DNA of 64,000 nt from NCBI RefSeq assembly GCF_040750395.1, contig NZ_JBFLVD010000010.1:124001-188000 (forward strand), given 5' to 3'. Below the pieces are notes generated by a model. It searched no databases. It saw only the letters and a list, made by a program, of their open reading frames with translations, and was not told where the DNA came from. The stretch's first letter is position 1. The number at the start of each line of letters is the position of its first letter. Below, piece after piece: positions 7,502-16,115 of this stretch. The position numbers and the translations under genes are program-made. The DNA comes from Scandinavium sp002470465. GTDB lineage: Bacteria > Pseudomonadota > Gammaproteobacteria > Enterobacterales > Enterobacteriaceae.

Positions 7502-9518
7502 CGCTTTCTACGAGCGTGCCTTCCGGCGGAGCCTGTTCCAGCTGGAGTAACGAACAGTACAGGCGCCAGACAATCGACGCCAGTTCGCGAGCTGCGGGCT
7601 GGTGGTGGTGGCCGAGCGTTTCATAAATTCGCTGTAGTTCCGTCAGCGCAGAGGCCAGTGGGCGCTGCTGGACGCCACGCTCGCTCATCACATCCCGCAG
7701 CAGGCTGATACACAGATCCCGCACCTGAACCAGCGGGTCGGAACGCGTTTCCCAGTCGCGAAGCTGCCAGACAACATGGGAACAGTTCAGCAGCACTACG
7801 CCCCAGCGCAGTAGCCAGCGGCGGGCGAGGAGGTCCTGGCTGTTGCTAAGTTGACTGATGTAGTGATAAACCAGCGATTCAAATTCGTGCTCGCTGTGCT
7901 GCGGATGGCGGCTGAGCTGATCGACAAAGTGACGCCGTAACGCCCGGATGTGTCGGCGGCTTTTACGCGCATCCGAGCCCGGTTTCAGCACGGCGAAAGC
8001 CAGCCACGCCATACCTACGCCGATAATTTTTGCCAGATTGTCGTTCAGAAAACCACCGAAATCATAGACTGGCGGATTCGTCACTGAGATAAACGACCCC
8101 ATAAATACAATCAGTTGCCCCCACAGCCCCGCATATTTCGGCATCTGTAACTTGAACAGCTGCATCGTAATGATGAGGGGGAACAGAAACAGCAGGAACT
8201 GCCACAGATCGCTTATCTGAACCATCAGGCCAAACTTCACCGCAAAGCTGAACAGCGAAAGCCACAGCAGGGTGCGCAACAGCAACGTCAGCGAGTTGAA
8301 GGGCGAAGGTGAAACGGAGTACAGGACGCAGCAGATGGCCGCCAGCGTCAGCGCGGCCGGACCTGAAGACCACTGCGTATTGATGGCCCATGCGCCTACG
8401 GCAACCAGCGCACAAAAGGTGCGAATACCATTCCATAGCGCTTCGGCGTGGTCGGTCCGGCGGGCGAGCGCAGGCGCTGCCGGTACGTCAAATTCAGTGA
8501 TGGCCGAGGCGTTTTCCAGCCGCAGGATCCAGCGGTTGGTGCTCAGATAGATACGGCAAAAATAACGCAGCCTTTGCCAGAATGCACGATGGCGGAAATC
8601 CTGAGGGTCGTGCGGTGCCAGCGGAGCAATGATCCGTGCCACCGTGTAAGCATCCGCGTTGGGGCGCGCCAGTTCGACAAACAGGTTCTCAAGGACCTCG
8701 CGGATGTTCTTCGGAGAATCGGGCCAGTTGACCAGCATACGACGAAGGCTGGAAATCACGCTGGTCAGACGGAGCTGCTGGTGAAGGAGCGCGTTCAGCA
8801 GGCTGTTCTGACGACGAAAGCGATAATGGCTCCAGAAGGCCTGAATGCGCAGCAGGTTCATCGTCAGAATTTGGCCGATCATGCTTTCATGGGCGGTGCG
8901 AACGGCATCGCTGTTTTCCGGCTGCCACAGCAGGCTGGCATGTTCGAGAATGCGGGCGTGCATTTTTTTCAGCGCCGTCAGTAGCGCCGTCCCGTCGGAG
9001 GTGCTGGGCATGATCATCATCATCATCGCGCCGCACAGAATCCCAAGTATGACCTCGCATACGCGGGCCTGAGCAATGTCCCAGATATGGGTGGCATCTA
9101 CCACGTTGACCATGGGAAACGCGATGATCGCGCAGGTATATCCCGCAAGCTGGAAGGCGTAGGCGACATTATTCATGTACATCGCGCAGGTCCAGGTGCA
9201 GAACGCAATCCACGCTGACAGGCCTAAGAGGAACAGCCACGGATCGGTCAGGGTATGACCGGCAATCAGAATGGCGGCGCAGGCGCCAAGCAGACTTCCG
9301 GCGATGCGGCCAAGACTTTTACTGATTACCCCGCCGACGGTCGGAAAGCTGACGACGGCAGCAGAGGTCATCGCCCAGTAGGGCTGATCGAGATTGATAT
9401 AGTAGGCAAAGCTCAGGGCCAGGCACATCGCAATGCCGTTGCGCAGGGCGTAGCGCCACTGCGGGCGCGTTGCTTTTACCCAGGGGAGTGATTGCCAGGA
9501 GAACGCCGGAAAATTCAT
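7494..9518 (-). CDS. ydhK: FUSC/AaeB-type efflux membrane protein YdhK
   Basis: Inner-membrane protein of 674 residues from the fusaric acid resistance (FUSC/AaeB) family. Two clusters of hydrophobic helices (about residues 22-180 and 370-510) are each followed by a soluble domain, the internal duplication typical of the family. A run of methionines (GAMMMMIMP) ends the first helix block. It starts at an ATG overlapping the ydhJ stop (TAATG), so the genes are translationally coupled. With the YdhJ membrane-fusion protein and YdhI it should form an efflux unit; the substrate is unknown. Confidence 0.92.
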   Translation of the reverse strand: MNFPAFSWQSLPWVKATRPQWRYALRNGIAMCLALSFAYYINLDQPYWAMTSAAVVSFPTVGGVISKSLGRIAGSLLGACAAILIAGHTLTDPWLFLLGLSAWIAFCTWTCAMYMNNVAYAFQLAGYTCAIIAFPMVNVVDATHIWDIAQARVCEVILGILCGAMMMMIMPSTSDGTALLTALKKMHARILEHASLLWQPENSDAVRTAHESMIGQILTMNLLRIQAFWSHYRFRRQNSLLNALLHQQLRLTSVISSLRRMLVNWPDSPKNIREVLENLFVELARPNADAYTVARIIAPLAPHDPQDFRHRAFWQRLRYFCRIYLSTNRWILRLENASAITEFDVPAAPALARRTDHAEALWNGIRTFCALVAVGAWAINTQWSSGPAALTLAAICCVLYSVSPSPFNSLTLLLRTLLWLSLFSFAVKFGLMVQISDLWQFLLFLFPLIITMQLFKLQMPKYAGLWGQLIVFMGSFISVTNPPVYDFGGFLNDNLAKIIGVGMAWLAFAVLKPGSDARKSRRHIRALRRHFVDQLSRHPQHSEHEFESLVYHYISQLSNSQDLLARRWLLRWGVVLLNCSHVVWQLRDWETRSDPLVQVRDLCISLLRDVMSERGVQQRPLASALTELQRIYETLGHHHQPAARELASIVWRLYCSLLQLEQAPPEGTLVESAT

Positions 9519-10456
9519 TACTCACCGCCGAGTGAGACGGTACAGGTGGTGCCGGAAACCAGAACGATATCCTGAGGCTGATTATCGAACTCAATTCGCA
9601 CCGGCACGCGCTGCGCCAGCCTTACCCACGGAATGGTGGGTTTAACGTCAGCCACGAGACTGCCGTCAGCGCCAACGCTTTGATCCGTAATTGCCCGGCC
9701 AATGCTGGCTACGTGACCCTGTAACGTTTGTCCGTTGCTGTAAAGCGTGACGTTTGCCGGTACGCCAGGCTGGATATGGCGCAGTTTTGTTTCCTCGAAA
9801 TAACCGAGCACGTAAAACGAGTGGCTGTCGATCAACGCAAAGACAGGGCGGCCAACGGAGGCGTAATCCCCCGTTCGGGTGGACATATTGGTGACCCAGC
9901 CGTCCACAGGTGCCTTGACGTCGGTTTGTGAGAGCTGCCAGTTGGCATGTTCAAGCTCTGCGCTGGCTGCATCCGCACTGGCTTTCGCGGCGGCGACGCT
10001 GGCTGCGGCGGCCTCTGCATTGGCTTTTGCCGTTTGCAGCGCAATGTTCACCGTATCGAGATCTTCTGCAGAGATGAAGTTTTTCGGCAGATCACGGCGG
10101 CGATCCGCTTCGTGACGAGCCTTCGCCATATCCGCCAGTGCTTTGTCCCGATCGGCCTGCGCTTTTGCCATATCCGACACCGCTTTTGCCTGCTGCGCTT
10201 TTGCGTTCATCACCGCAATGCGGAAGGGGGTGGCATCCAGCCTGAACAGCACATCGCCAGCTTTGACCTGCTGGTTATCGCGCACGTTCAGCTCGGTAAT
10301 ACTGCCGGAAACCTGCGGCGTGATGCTGACCTGCTCGGCGCGAATTTTCCCGTCGCGCGTCCAGGGCGATTGCATGTAGTAGTTCCAGACCAGCCAGACG
10401 GCAATCAGAGCCAGCGCCGCAACGAGGAGCGTGGAGAAATATTTTAGTTTTTTCAT
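9518..10456 (-). CDS. ydhJ: HlyD-family membrane fusion protein YdhJ
   Basis: Periplasmic adaptor of 312 residues with one N-terminal membrane anchor (KYFSTLLVAALALIAVWLVW, residues 5-24). A lipoyl-like half (VSGSITELNVRDNQQVKAGDVLFRLD) leads into an alpha-hairpin very rich in Ala/Lys (about 85-175), then the second lipoyl half (VKAPVDGWVTN) and a beta-barrel. It resembles AaeA/EmrA. It lies between ydhI (9-bp gap) and ydhK (stop/start overlap), so the three genes are one operon. It probably links YdhK to an outer-membrane channel such as TolC (inference). Confidence 0.93.
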   Translation of the reverse strand: MKKLKYFSTLLVAALALIAVWLVWNYYMQSPWTRDGKIRAEQVSITPQVSGSITELNVRDNQQVKAGDVLFRLDATPFRIAVMNAKAQQAKAVSDMAKAQADRDKALADMAKARHEADRRRDLPKNFISAEDLDTVNIALQTAKANAEAAAASVAAAKASADAASAELEHANWQLSQTDVKAPVDGWVTNMSTRTGDYASVGRPVFALIDSHSFYVLGYFEETKLRHIQPGVPANVTLYSNGQTLQGHVASIGRAITDQSVGADGSLVADVKPTIPWVRLAQRVPVRIEFDNQPQDIVLVSGTTCTVSLGGE

Positions 10457-10465
10457 CAGGTTATT

Positions 10466-10702
10466 TTACCACGCAACGATCAGCATCAGCGCCGTGCAAA
10501 CCGCCAGCGCGAACAGGGAGAGATCCATTAAGAGCGGATGCCAGACGTCACCTGCGTACATCCAGTCGCGCAGCAGCCGATGGGCGATAAGCCAGATCGG
10601 GAAACCGAGCAGCACCGCTTTAAACAAGGGAGGGAAATAGATGGACGCGCCGACGATTAAATCCTGTAGCGGGAATCCGGGTGTGTTAAAGGTTAGCTCC
10701 AC
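10466..10702 (-). CDS. ydhI: DUF1656 membrane protein YdhI
   Basis: Small inner-membrane protein with two predicted helices, of the DUF1656 family that regularly precedes HlyD/FUSC pairs. The start was set at GTG 10702, which has AAAGGA 8 bases upstream and yields 78 residues, the length of the E. coli homologue; a longer in-frame start at 10729 is possible. It is the first gene of ydhIJK, divergent from slyA. The SlyA operator between them lies about 160 bp from this start, so SlyA control of this operon is possible but not shown. Confidence 0.88.
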   Translation of the reverse strand: MELTFNTPGFPLQDLIVGASIYFPPLFKAVLLGFPIWLIAHRLLRDWMYAGDVWHPLLMDLSLFALAVCTALMLIVAW

Positions 10703-10849
10703 GAACAAAATCCTTTGCAAATGTGCCATTACCGCAAACCTGTGGTGACAGGTCGGAATAGTAAACAGTGTAAATCATTGTGTCAGCCTGCGGATGAGGC
10801 GATACATTTGTTTTGGTCATTTAAATGCTGCACACTAGTCTAAAATCAG

Positions 10850-10870
10850 TATAATAACTTAGCAAGCTAA
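10850..10870 (+). promoter_or_regulatory. slyA promoter -10 and SlyA operator
   Basis: A perfect TATAAT (10850-10855) is followed by TTAGCAAGCTAA (10859-10870), identical to the published 12-bp SlyA consensus palindrome. The operator would cover the transcription start, which fits direct autorepression. Confidence 0.9.
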
Positions 10871-10886
10871 TTATAAGGAGATGAAA

Positions 10887-11321
10887 TTGGAATCGCCACT
10901 GGGTTCTGATCTGGCACGACTGGTGCGCATTTGGCGTGCTCTGATTGACCATCGCCTGAAACCTCTGGAATTAACGCAGACGCACTGGGTCACGCTGCAT
11001 AATATTCATCAGCTACCGCCAGAACAGTCGCAAATTCAACTGGCTAAGGCTATCGGCATTGAGCAGCCTTCTCTGGTTCGTACGCTGGATCAGCTGGAAG
11101 AGAAAGGTCTGATTTCGCGTCAAACCTGCGCTAATGACCGCCGTGCCAAACGTATCAAGCTGACGGAGAAAGCCGAGCCGCTGATTGAAGATATGGAAGC
11201 GGTGATCCGGAAAACGCGGGGAGAAATTCTTTCCGGGATTTCGCCTGAAGAGCTCGACCTTCTGCTTGGGCTCATTCGTAAGCTGGAGCAGAACATCAAT
11301 GAGCTACAGGCCAGAGATTAA
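10887..11321 (+). CDS. slyA: MarR-family regulator SlyA
   Basis: Dimeric winged-helix regulator of the MarR family that counters H-NS silencing and controls envelope and virulence-type genes. It has 144 residues from the TTG at 10887, chosen because AAGGAG lies six bases upstream; the ATG at 10881 directly abuts that ribosome site and would leave no spacing. The DNA-binding wing region is IEQPSLVRTLDQLEEKGLI with the Arg/Lys-rich DRRAKRIKLTEK. A perfect SlyA box overlaps its promoter. It is followed by an intrinsic terminator and, unlike E. coli, by a diguanylate cyclase gene rather than slyB. Confidence 0.96.
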   Translation: MESPLGSDLARLVRIWRALIDHRLKPLELTQTHWVTLHNIHQLPPEQSQIQLAKAIGIEQPSLVRTLDQLEEKGLISRQTCANDRRAKRIKLTEKAEPLIEDMEAVIRKTRGEILSGISPEELDLLLGLIRKLEQNINELQARD

Positions 11322-11342
11322 GCGCCAGCTCATCGAATACAC

Positions 11343-11369
11343 AAGGCCCTGCACAGCAGGGCCTTTTTC
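11343..11369 (+). terminator. slyA terminator
   Basis: Stem AAGGCCCTGC/GCAGGGCCTT followed by TTTTTCTTAATT, between slyA and the convergent diguanylate cyclase gene. Confidence 0.9.
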
Positions 11370-12737
11370 TTAATTCAGCCAGACAACCACCCGGTTGCGG
11401 CCCTGTTCTTTGGCCTGATACATCGCTTCATCTGCGCGCTGAACGCAAACCTCCTGTTCAGCTTCTTTTTGTGTGGCAGTAAACAGACCCATGCTGATAG
11501 TGATTTTCTCCGGAAGATGGCCGTTGCTGCTTACTTCATCATGCTGATAGACCGTCTGACGGATCCGCTCGGCAATTTGCAGTGCGTCACTGGTATCGGT
11601 GTCCGTCAGCAGCAGGGCAAACTCTTCACCGCCGATACGGGCCGCAACGTCCTGTTTCCGGGTTGTACCCTGTAAAATTCCAGCGACAAACTGAATCACC
11701 TTATCTCCCTGCAGGTGGCCATAGTTGTCATTGATGCGCTTGAAGTGGTCCAGATCGCAGACGATAACCGACACAGGCTTTTCCTGTGAAACTTCAGCCA
11801 TATGGCGCTTCAGGCTGTCATAGAAGAAGCTGCGATTAAACAGGCGCGTCATCGGGTCACGGATGGAGTTTTGGTAAGAGTCTTCATACTTGCTGTTAGA
11901 TTCTTTATACAAAGTAAATACGTCACAGAGCAGAACGAAAATAAGGAACAGCGTTGCGGTTGTTTCAAACAGACGCGACTGATACCAGGAATACCCTTCA
12001 GTGGAGACGGCAGGCAGCAGCAGGAAGAGCATGAATATATAAAACGTGCAAAACAGATAGCCGCTGTACCAGAAAATATTTCGCAGGCGGGTCATCGCCA
12101 ACATAATGATTAACGTCAGACACCAAAGCGCAACCATTCCGCCAATCAGATAGTTATGCCATAGCGGTGTAAATATTTTAGTCAATTTATCAACAAGTTC
12201 AAGACTCATTCCCTCTGAACGACTTGAATATAACCAGGAAAGAATCAACGTTATGACGGTAAAGCCGATAAGTCCGGTAAGAATAAGGATATGATTACGG
12301 CGAGTATGAATATCACTATGGCGATATTTGTACAGAAATGTTGAAGTGGTGAACAATATTGCCATCATGACGTTACGGAAAAAATAATAGATGAGAGCGT
12401 CATTGACATTCACGCTTGAAACGGATGCGCAGAGCAGCCAGTCAGCGTAGCTGCTGAGGGTGCCGAGCATCAGCACCGACGAGCCGCCAAAGGCGCAGGC
12501 AATCGCCATCAGGTATAAACGGTGCTTATCGCACAGGTATTTCATCAGCATAAAGCTGGCAATGAGAATGTGGAACACCATCAGGAAAATGGTCATCACC
12601 GGGAAAAGTGCCGGAGTCATCGTAGGAATACGATAAATGACCTGGCTTGAAATAAGATGTAATAAACCGATAAGGAAAATGGTTGCGCCAAAGAAAACCA
12701 TTAACCGCCTAAACGGGAAGAATTTATTGCCAAGCAT
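11370..12737 (-). CDS. Membrane diguanylate cyclase (8-TM sensor + GGDEF)
   Basis: About 455 residues. The N-terminal 285 or so carry eight predicted membrane helices (a MASE-type integral sensor; the exact class is uncertain). The GGDEF domain starts at DPMTRLFNR, has the nucleotide-binding FKRINDNYGHLQGD and an intact GGEEF active site, with an RxxD inhibitory site (RKQD) five residues before it, so it should make c-di-GMP and be product-inhibited. The ATG at 12737 was chosen; in-frame TTG at 12779 is an alternative. The sensor half and upstream DNA are more AT-rich than the flanks. It lies between slyA and slyB, which are neighbours in E. coli, so it is probably an insertion. The signal is unknown. 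Confidence 0.9.
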   Translation of the reverse strand: MLGNKFFPFRRLMVFFGATIFLIGLLHLISSQVIYRIPTMTPALFPVMTIFLMVFHILIASFMLMKYLCDKHRLYLMAIACAFGGSSVLMLGTLSSYADWLLCASVSSVNVNDALIYYFFRNVMMAILFTTSTFLYKYRHSDIHTRRNHILILTGLIGFTVITLILSWLYSSRSEGMSLELVDKLTKIFTPLWHNYLIGGMVALWCLTLIIMLAMTRLRNIFWYSGYLFCTFYIFMLFLLLPAVSTEGYSWYQSRLFETTATLFLIFVLLCDVFTLYKESNSKYEDSYQNSIRDPMTRLFNRSFFYDSLKRHMAEVSQEKPVSVIVCDLDHFKRINDNYGHLQGDKVIQFVAGILQGTTRKQDVAARIGGEEFALLLTDTDTSDALQIAERIRQTVYQHDEVSSNGHLPEKITISMGLFTATQKEAEQEVCVQRADEAMYQAKEQGRNRVVVWLN

Positions 12738-12941
12738 ATTAAAAATCTCAACGTGCGGTATTGCAAAGAGCAGCACCAATAAAAGCAGGCATTGGCCTGG
12801 AACAGATGAAGTGTAAAATATTCACGAGAGGTAAATATTGCGCAGGCGCAAGTCTGCTTTCAGAAAAATAATAAGCTATATGTCGTAGTGTAAGTTTGAT
12901 GCAGAAAATGTGAATAAAAGAAGATGAGATGCGTGGAGGTA

Positions 12942-12971
12942 AATAAAAGCGTGTGGCTATACGCCACACGC
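12942..12971 (-). terminator. slyB terminator
   Basis: Stem CGTGTGGC/GCCACACG with a TATAC loop and, on the minus strand, a following TTTTATTT. It lies just after the slyB stop. Confidence 0.8.
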
Positions 12972-12978
12972 CGGATAA

Positions 12979-13446
12979 TTAGCGTGGTGAAACGGTCACC
13001 TGGCTGCCATTGCTTGCCATCACGACGCGCTGACCTGCGGAGAAACGGGTATCGCCCTGTTTCTGCACAACCATGATGGTGTTGCCATCGTCTTTGCGGA
13101 TTTCCAGCTCAACGCCCTGGGTTTTGTTCACCGCCCCCTGGACACCCTGGCCCGCGACGCCGCCTGCTACAGCACCCGCTGCGGTTGCCAGTGACCGGCC
13201 TGTACCGCCCCCGATGGTATTACCGAGGAAGCCACCCAGTACCGCACCGCCAATTGCGCCGATGACGTTAGAATCATCACCGCCCTGAATTTGCACCGGA
13301 CGCGTGTGGACAATCGTCCCGTAGGTGACATTCTGAACCTGCTTGGCTTCGGATGCAGAATACACGTCCCCGGAGAGGCCGCTGCTGCTGACACAACCTG
13401 CAAGCGTGAAACCAATCATTGAAACGGCCAAAACACGTAACATCAT
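12979..13446 (-). CDS. slyB: Outer-membrane lipoprotein SlyB
   Basis: Lipoprotein of 155 residues: signal sequence with lipobox LAGC (Cys near 18), then a Gly-rich glycine-zipper region (GAIGGAVLGGFLGNTIGGG, about residues 65-83, and AAGAVAGGVAGQ) and a C-terminal SH3-like/beta region ending QVTVSPR. It stabilises the outer membrane under PhoPQ-activating stress. Start at the first of two tandem ATGs, eight bases from GGAG. A good PhoP box and -10 lie about 110-140 bp upstream, and the leader can form two alternative hairpins. Confidence 0.95.
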   Translation of the reverse strand: MMLRVLAVSMIGFTLAGCVSSSGLSGDVYSASEAKQVQNVTYGTIVHTRPVQIQGGDDSNVIGAIGGAVLGGFLGNTIGGGTGRSLATAAGAVAGGVAGQGVQGAVNKTQGVELEIRKDDGNTIMVVQKQGDTRFSAGQRVVMASNGSQVTVSPR

Positions 13447-13518
13447 TTATGAATCTCCTGTTCACCAAGAAACGCTCTTGAGAGCATCCGTACACCGCAA
13501 TTATATGGCAATTCTGCG

Positions 13519-13547
13519 TCGCAGATCATATGTTCTGCGATGATCTG
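13519..13547 (-). promoter_or_regulatory. Alternating hairpins in the slyB leader
   Basis: Two inverted repeats share bases: TCGCAGA (13519-13525) with TCTGCGA (13534-13540), and CAGATCA (13522-13528) with TGATCTG (13541-13547). They cannot form together. The predicted start of the PhoP-type transcript is near 13547, so both lie at the very 5' end of the slyB RNA. Confidence 0.5.
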
Positions 13548-13553
13548 TTTAAA

Positions 13554-13588
13554 ATTGTACACGCTTTGTGCTTAACCAAGGTTAAACC
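13554..13588 (-). promoter_or_regulatory. PhoP box and -10 of slyB
   Basis: On the minus strand GGTTTA-N5-GGTTAA (13572-13588) is followed after exactly 12 bases by TACAAT (13554-13559). This is the geometry of a class-I PhoP-activated promoter, and slyB is a known PhoP regulon member in enterobacteria. Confidence 0.85.
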
Positions 13589-13725
13589 ACCGTTGCACCA
13601 CCAGGCGCAGACGCCTGATTGACGCTGACAGAAGGCCCAATTGTGAAATTTTGTTATTGGATCATGGCATTAAGAAAGTGTTTATGTTTCATTGATGGCT
13701 CTCAGTCACGAACTAAGGAAGGCGT

Positions 13726-14850
13726 ATGAAATCGGGTCGCTATATAGGTGTGATGTCGGGGACCAGCCTTGACGGTGTCGATGTGGTGCTGGCGGCAATG
13801 GACGATAACATGGTTGCACAACAGGCCAGCCTGTCGTACCCCATACCCATTGCGCTGAAAGAAGCCATTCTGGCAATCTGTCAGGGGCAGCAGCTGACGC
13901 TGTCGCAGTATGGGCAACTGGACACACGCCTTGGCCACTTGTTCGCCGATGCCGTGCTGGCTTTGATGGCACAGGAAAACCTTAAAGCAAGCGACGTGAT
14001 AGCCATTGGCTGCCACGGTCAGACGGTCTGGCATGAGCCCGACGGCGAGGCGCCGCATACGCTGCAAATTGGTGACAACAACATTGTTGCCGCTCGTACT
14101 GGCGTCACGGTAGTGGGGGATTTCCGCCGCCGCGATATTGCGCTGGGCGGGCAGGGGGCGCCGCTGGTGCCCGCCTTTCACCACGCGCTTCTTGCTGACC
14201 CGCAGGAGCGGCGCATTGTGCTGAATATCGGCGGCATCGCGAATCTGTCCATGCTGTGCCCTGGTCTGCCGGTAAAAGGGCACGATACCGGGCCGGGTAA
14301 TATGCTGATGGATGCCTGGATTTGGCGTCAGTGCGGCAAGCCTTACGACAAAGACGCCGAGTGGGCAAGCTCAGGGAAGGTGATCCTTCCGCTGCTCCAG
14401 GAGATGCTGAGCGATCCGTGGTTTGCACTACCGGCGCCGAAAAGCACCGGGCGTGAATATTTCAACTATGGGTGGCTGGAACGCCAGCTGGCGAAGCACC
14501 CAGGGCTGGCGGCTAAAGACGTGATGACTACACTGACGGAGCTCACTGCCGTAACCATTAGCGAACAGGTGCTGCTGAGCGGCGGCTGCGAACGTTTACT
14601 GGTGTGCGGTGGCGGAAGCCGTAATCCGCTGCTGATGGCGCGTCTGGCAGGGCTGTTGCCGGGAACGGAAGTGTCGACAACCGACGAAGCAGGCGTCAGC
14701 GGCGATGATATGGAAGGGCTGGCGTTTGCCTGGCTTGCCTGGCGTACGCTGAACGGCCTGCCGGGGAATTTACCTTCCGTAACAGGCGCCAGCGAGCCGA
14801 CGGTACTGGGCGCTATTTTCCCTGCCAACCCGGTGCAGAATCAGAGTTAA
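13726..14850 (+). CDS. anmK: 1,6-anhydro-N-acetylmuramate kinase
   Basis: Cytoplasmic ATP-dependent kinase of cell-wall recycling that opens and phosphorylates 1,6-anhydroMurNAc to MurNAc-6-phosphate. It has 374 residues and the ASKHA fold. The N-terminal SGTSLDGVDVV loop, catalytic-region GHDTGPGNMLMD and C-terminal LVCGGGSRNPLLM are all present. The start ATG has AAGGAAGGCG just before it. It is divergent from slyB and followed by mliC on the same strand with a 91-bp gap. Confidence 0.96.
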   Translation: MKSGRYIGVMSGTSLDGVDVVLAAMDDNMVAQQASLSYPIPIALKEAILAICQGQQLTLSQYGQLDTRLGHLFADAVLALMAQENLKASDVIAIGCHGQTVWHEPDGEAPHTLQIGDNNIVAARTGVTVVGDFRRRDIALGGQGAPLVPAFHHALLADPQERRIVLNIGGIANLSMLCPGLPVKGHDTGPGNMLMDAWIWRQCGKPYDKDAEWASSGKVILPLLQEMLSDPWFALPAPKSTGREYFNYGWLERQLAKHPGLAAKDVMTTLTELTAVTISEQVLLSGGCERLLVCGGGSRNPLLMARLAGLLPGTEVSTTDEAGVSGDDMEGLAFAWLAWRTLNGLPGNLPSVTGASEPTVLGAIFPANPVQNQS

Positions 14851-14941
14851 CTGACTGAGTCGTTTTCACATTGCCGATACAATAGCCGTGTAATGGGAGG
14901 GCATCAGCCCTCCGGGACCGGGAAAGTCTTAAGGCAAGCCA

Positions 14942-15277
14942 ATGAAAAAAATACCCCTCGCTGTAGTCACGCTGATATTACCCCTGATGCTCTCCGGATG
15001 TAGCTACTACAACCAGTTTGTGGAGCGAATGAACACAGATACCCTCGAATATAAGTGTGACGAAAAGCCGCTTACCGTTCACCTGAACAACACTCGCCAG
15101 CAGGTGAGTTTCATCTATGATAATCAGCAGCAAACGCTGACGCAGGGCATTTCTGCCTCCGGTGCGCGATACACCGACGGTATCTATGTCTTCTGGTCGA
15201 AGGGCGACAGTGTGACGGTCTACAAACGTGACCGTATCGTACTGAATAACTGCCAGTTGCAAAATCCGAAGCGTTGA
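14942..15277 (+). CDS. mliC: Membrane-bound lysozyme inhibitor MliC
   Basis: Lipoprotein inhibitor of C-type lysozyme (formerly YdhA), 111 residues. Signal peptide with lipobox LSGC (Cys near 20), then the MliC beta-barrel: EYKCDEKPLTVHL, a central GISASGARYTDGIYVFWSKGD containing the Ser and Lys loops that plug the lysozyme active site, and a C-terminal disulfide Cys in NNCQLQN. An 7-bp GGAGGGC/GCCCTCC hairpin (about 14896-14914) sits in the leader. pdxH follows after 56 bp; mliC-pdxH(-tyrS) may be one transcript. Confidence 0.94.
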   Translation: MKKIPLAVVTLILPLMLSGCSYYNQFVERMNTDTLEYKCDEKPLTVHLNNTRQQVSFIYDNQQQTLTQGISASGARYTDGIYVFWSKGDSVTVYKRDRIVLNNCQLQNPKR

Positions 15278-15333
15278 GATTTTACTGAGGGCGGCGCACA
15301 ATAGCGCCACCTGAAGACAACATCGAAAACGCC

Positions 15334-15990
15334 ATGTCTGACAACGACGATCTGCAGCAAATCGCGCATCTGCGCCGTGAGTATACCCGTGGCGGCCTGC
15401 GCCGCCGCGATCTTCCCGCTGAACCTCTGGCGCTGTTTGAGCGCTGGCTGGGCCAGGCCTGCGAGGCCAGGCTGGCCGATCCGACTGCAATGGTGGTAGC
15501 CACTGTCGACGAAAACGGTCAGCCTTATCAGCGTATTGTGCTGCTCAAGCACTACGACGAAAAAGGGCTGGTGTTCTATACCAACCTGGGCAGCCGTAAA
15601 GCGCATCATCTCGAACAAAATCCGCGCATCAGCCTGTTGTTCCCCTGGCATATGCTGGAGCGTCAGGTGATGGTAACCGGCAAAGCCGAGCGTCTGTCGA
15701 CAATTGAGGTAGTGAAATACTTCCACAGCCGCCCACGCGACAGCCAGATCGGTGCCTGGGTGTCGAAGCAGTCCAGCCGTATTTCGGCGCGCGGGATCCT
15801 CGAAAGCAAATTCCTTGAGCTTAAGCAAAAGTTCCAGCAGGGCGAAGTGCCGCTGCCGAGCTTCTGGGGCGGATACCGCATCAGCATTGAATCGATGGAG
15901 TTCTGGCAGGGCGGTGAACACCGTCTGCACGATCGATTTATGTATCAGCGCGAAGGCGACGCCTGGAAAATTGACCGCCTGGCGCCGTGA
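15334..15990 (+). CDS. pdxH: Pyridoxamine/pyridoxine 5'-phosphate oxidase
   Basis: FMN-dependent oxidase of vitamin B6 synthesis that makes pyridoxal 5'-phosphate from PNP or PMP; soluble homodimer, 218 residues, full length. Conserved stretches: YQRIVLLKHYDEKGLVFYTN (FMN/phosphate binding), SRKAHHLEQNP, and the C-terminal signature FWGGYRISIESMEFWQGGEHRLHDR. It is followed by tyrS. In E. coli the pyridoxal kinase gene pdxY follows tyrS; it is missing here, which leaves pdxH as the only B6 gene at this locus. Confidence 0.97.
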   Translation: MSDNDDLQQIAHLRREYTRGGLRRRDLPAEPLALFERWLGQACEARLADPTAMVVATVDENGQPYQRIVLLKHYDEKGLVFYTNLGSRKAHHLEQNPRISLLFPWHMLERQVMVTGKAERLSTIEVVKYFHSRPRDSQIGAWVSKQSSRISARGILESKFLELKQKFQQGEVPLPSFWGGYRISIESMEFWQGGEHRLHDRFMYQREGDAWKIDRLAP

Positions 15991-16115
15991 TCCCATATTT
16001 GTTGCGTTAAGCGCTGGCACAACACGGGCTGGCGTTTTATTCTATGGGCCTTTCGCAAATGGCGAAACGTCGTGTACCGGCTAAGGTGCAGTCTGTTTTA
16101 TACATGGAGACTTTG

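Noticed and set aside
15220..16020. 266-codon minus-strand frame
   Set aside because: Antisense to pdxH and runs into mliC; no ribosome site or motif.
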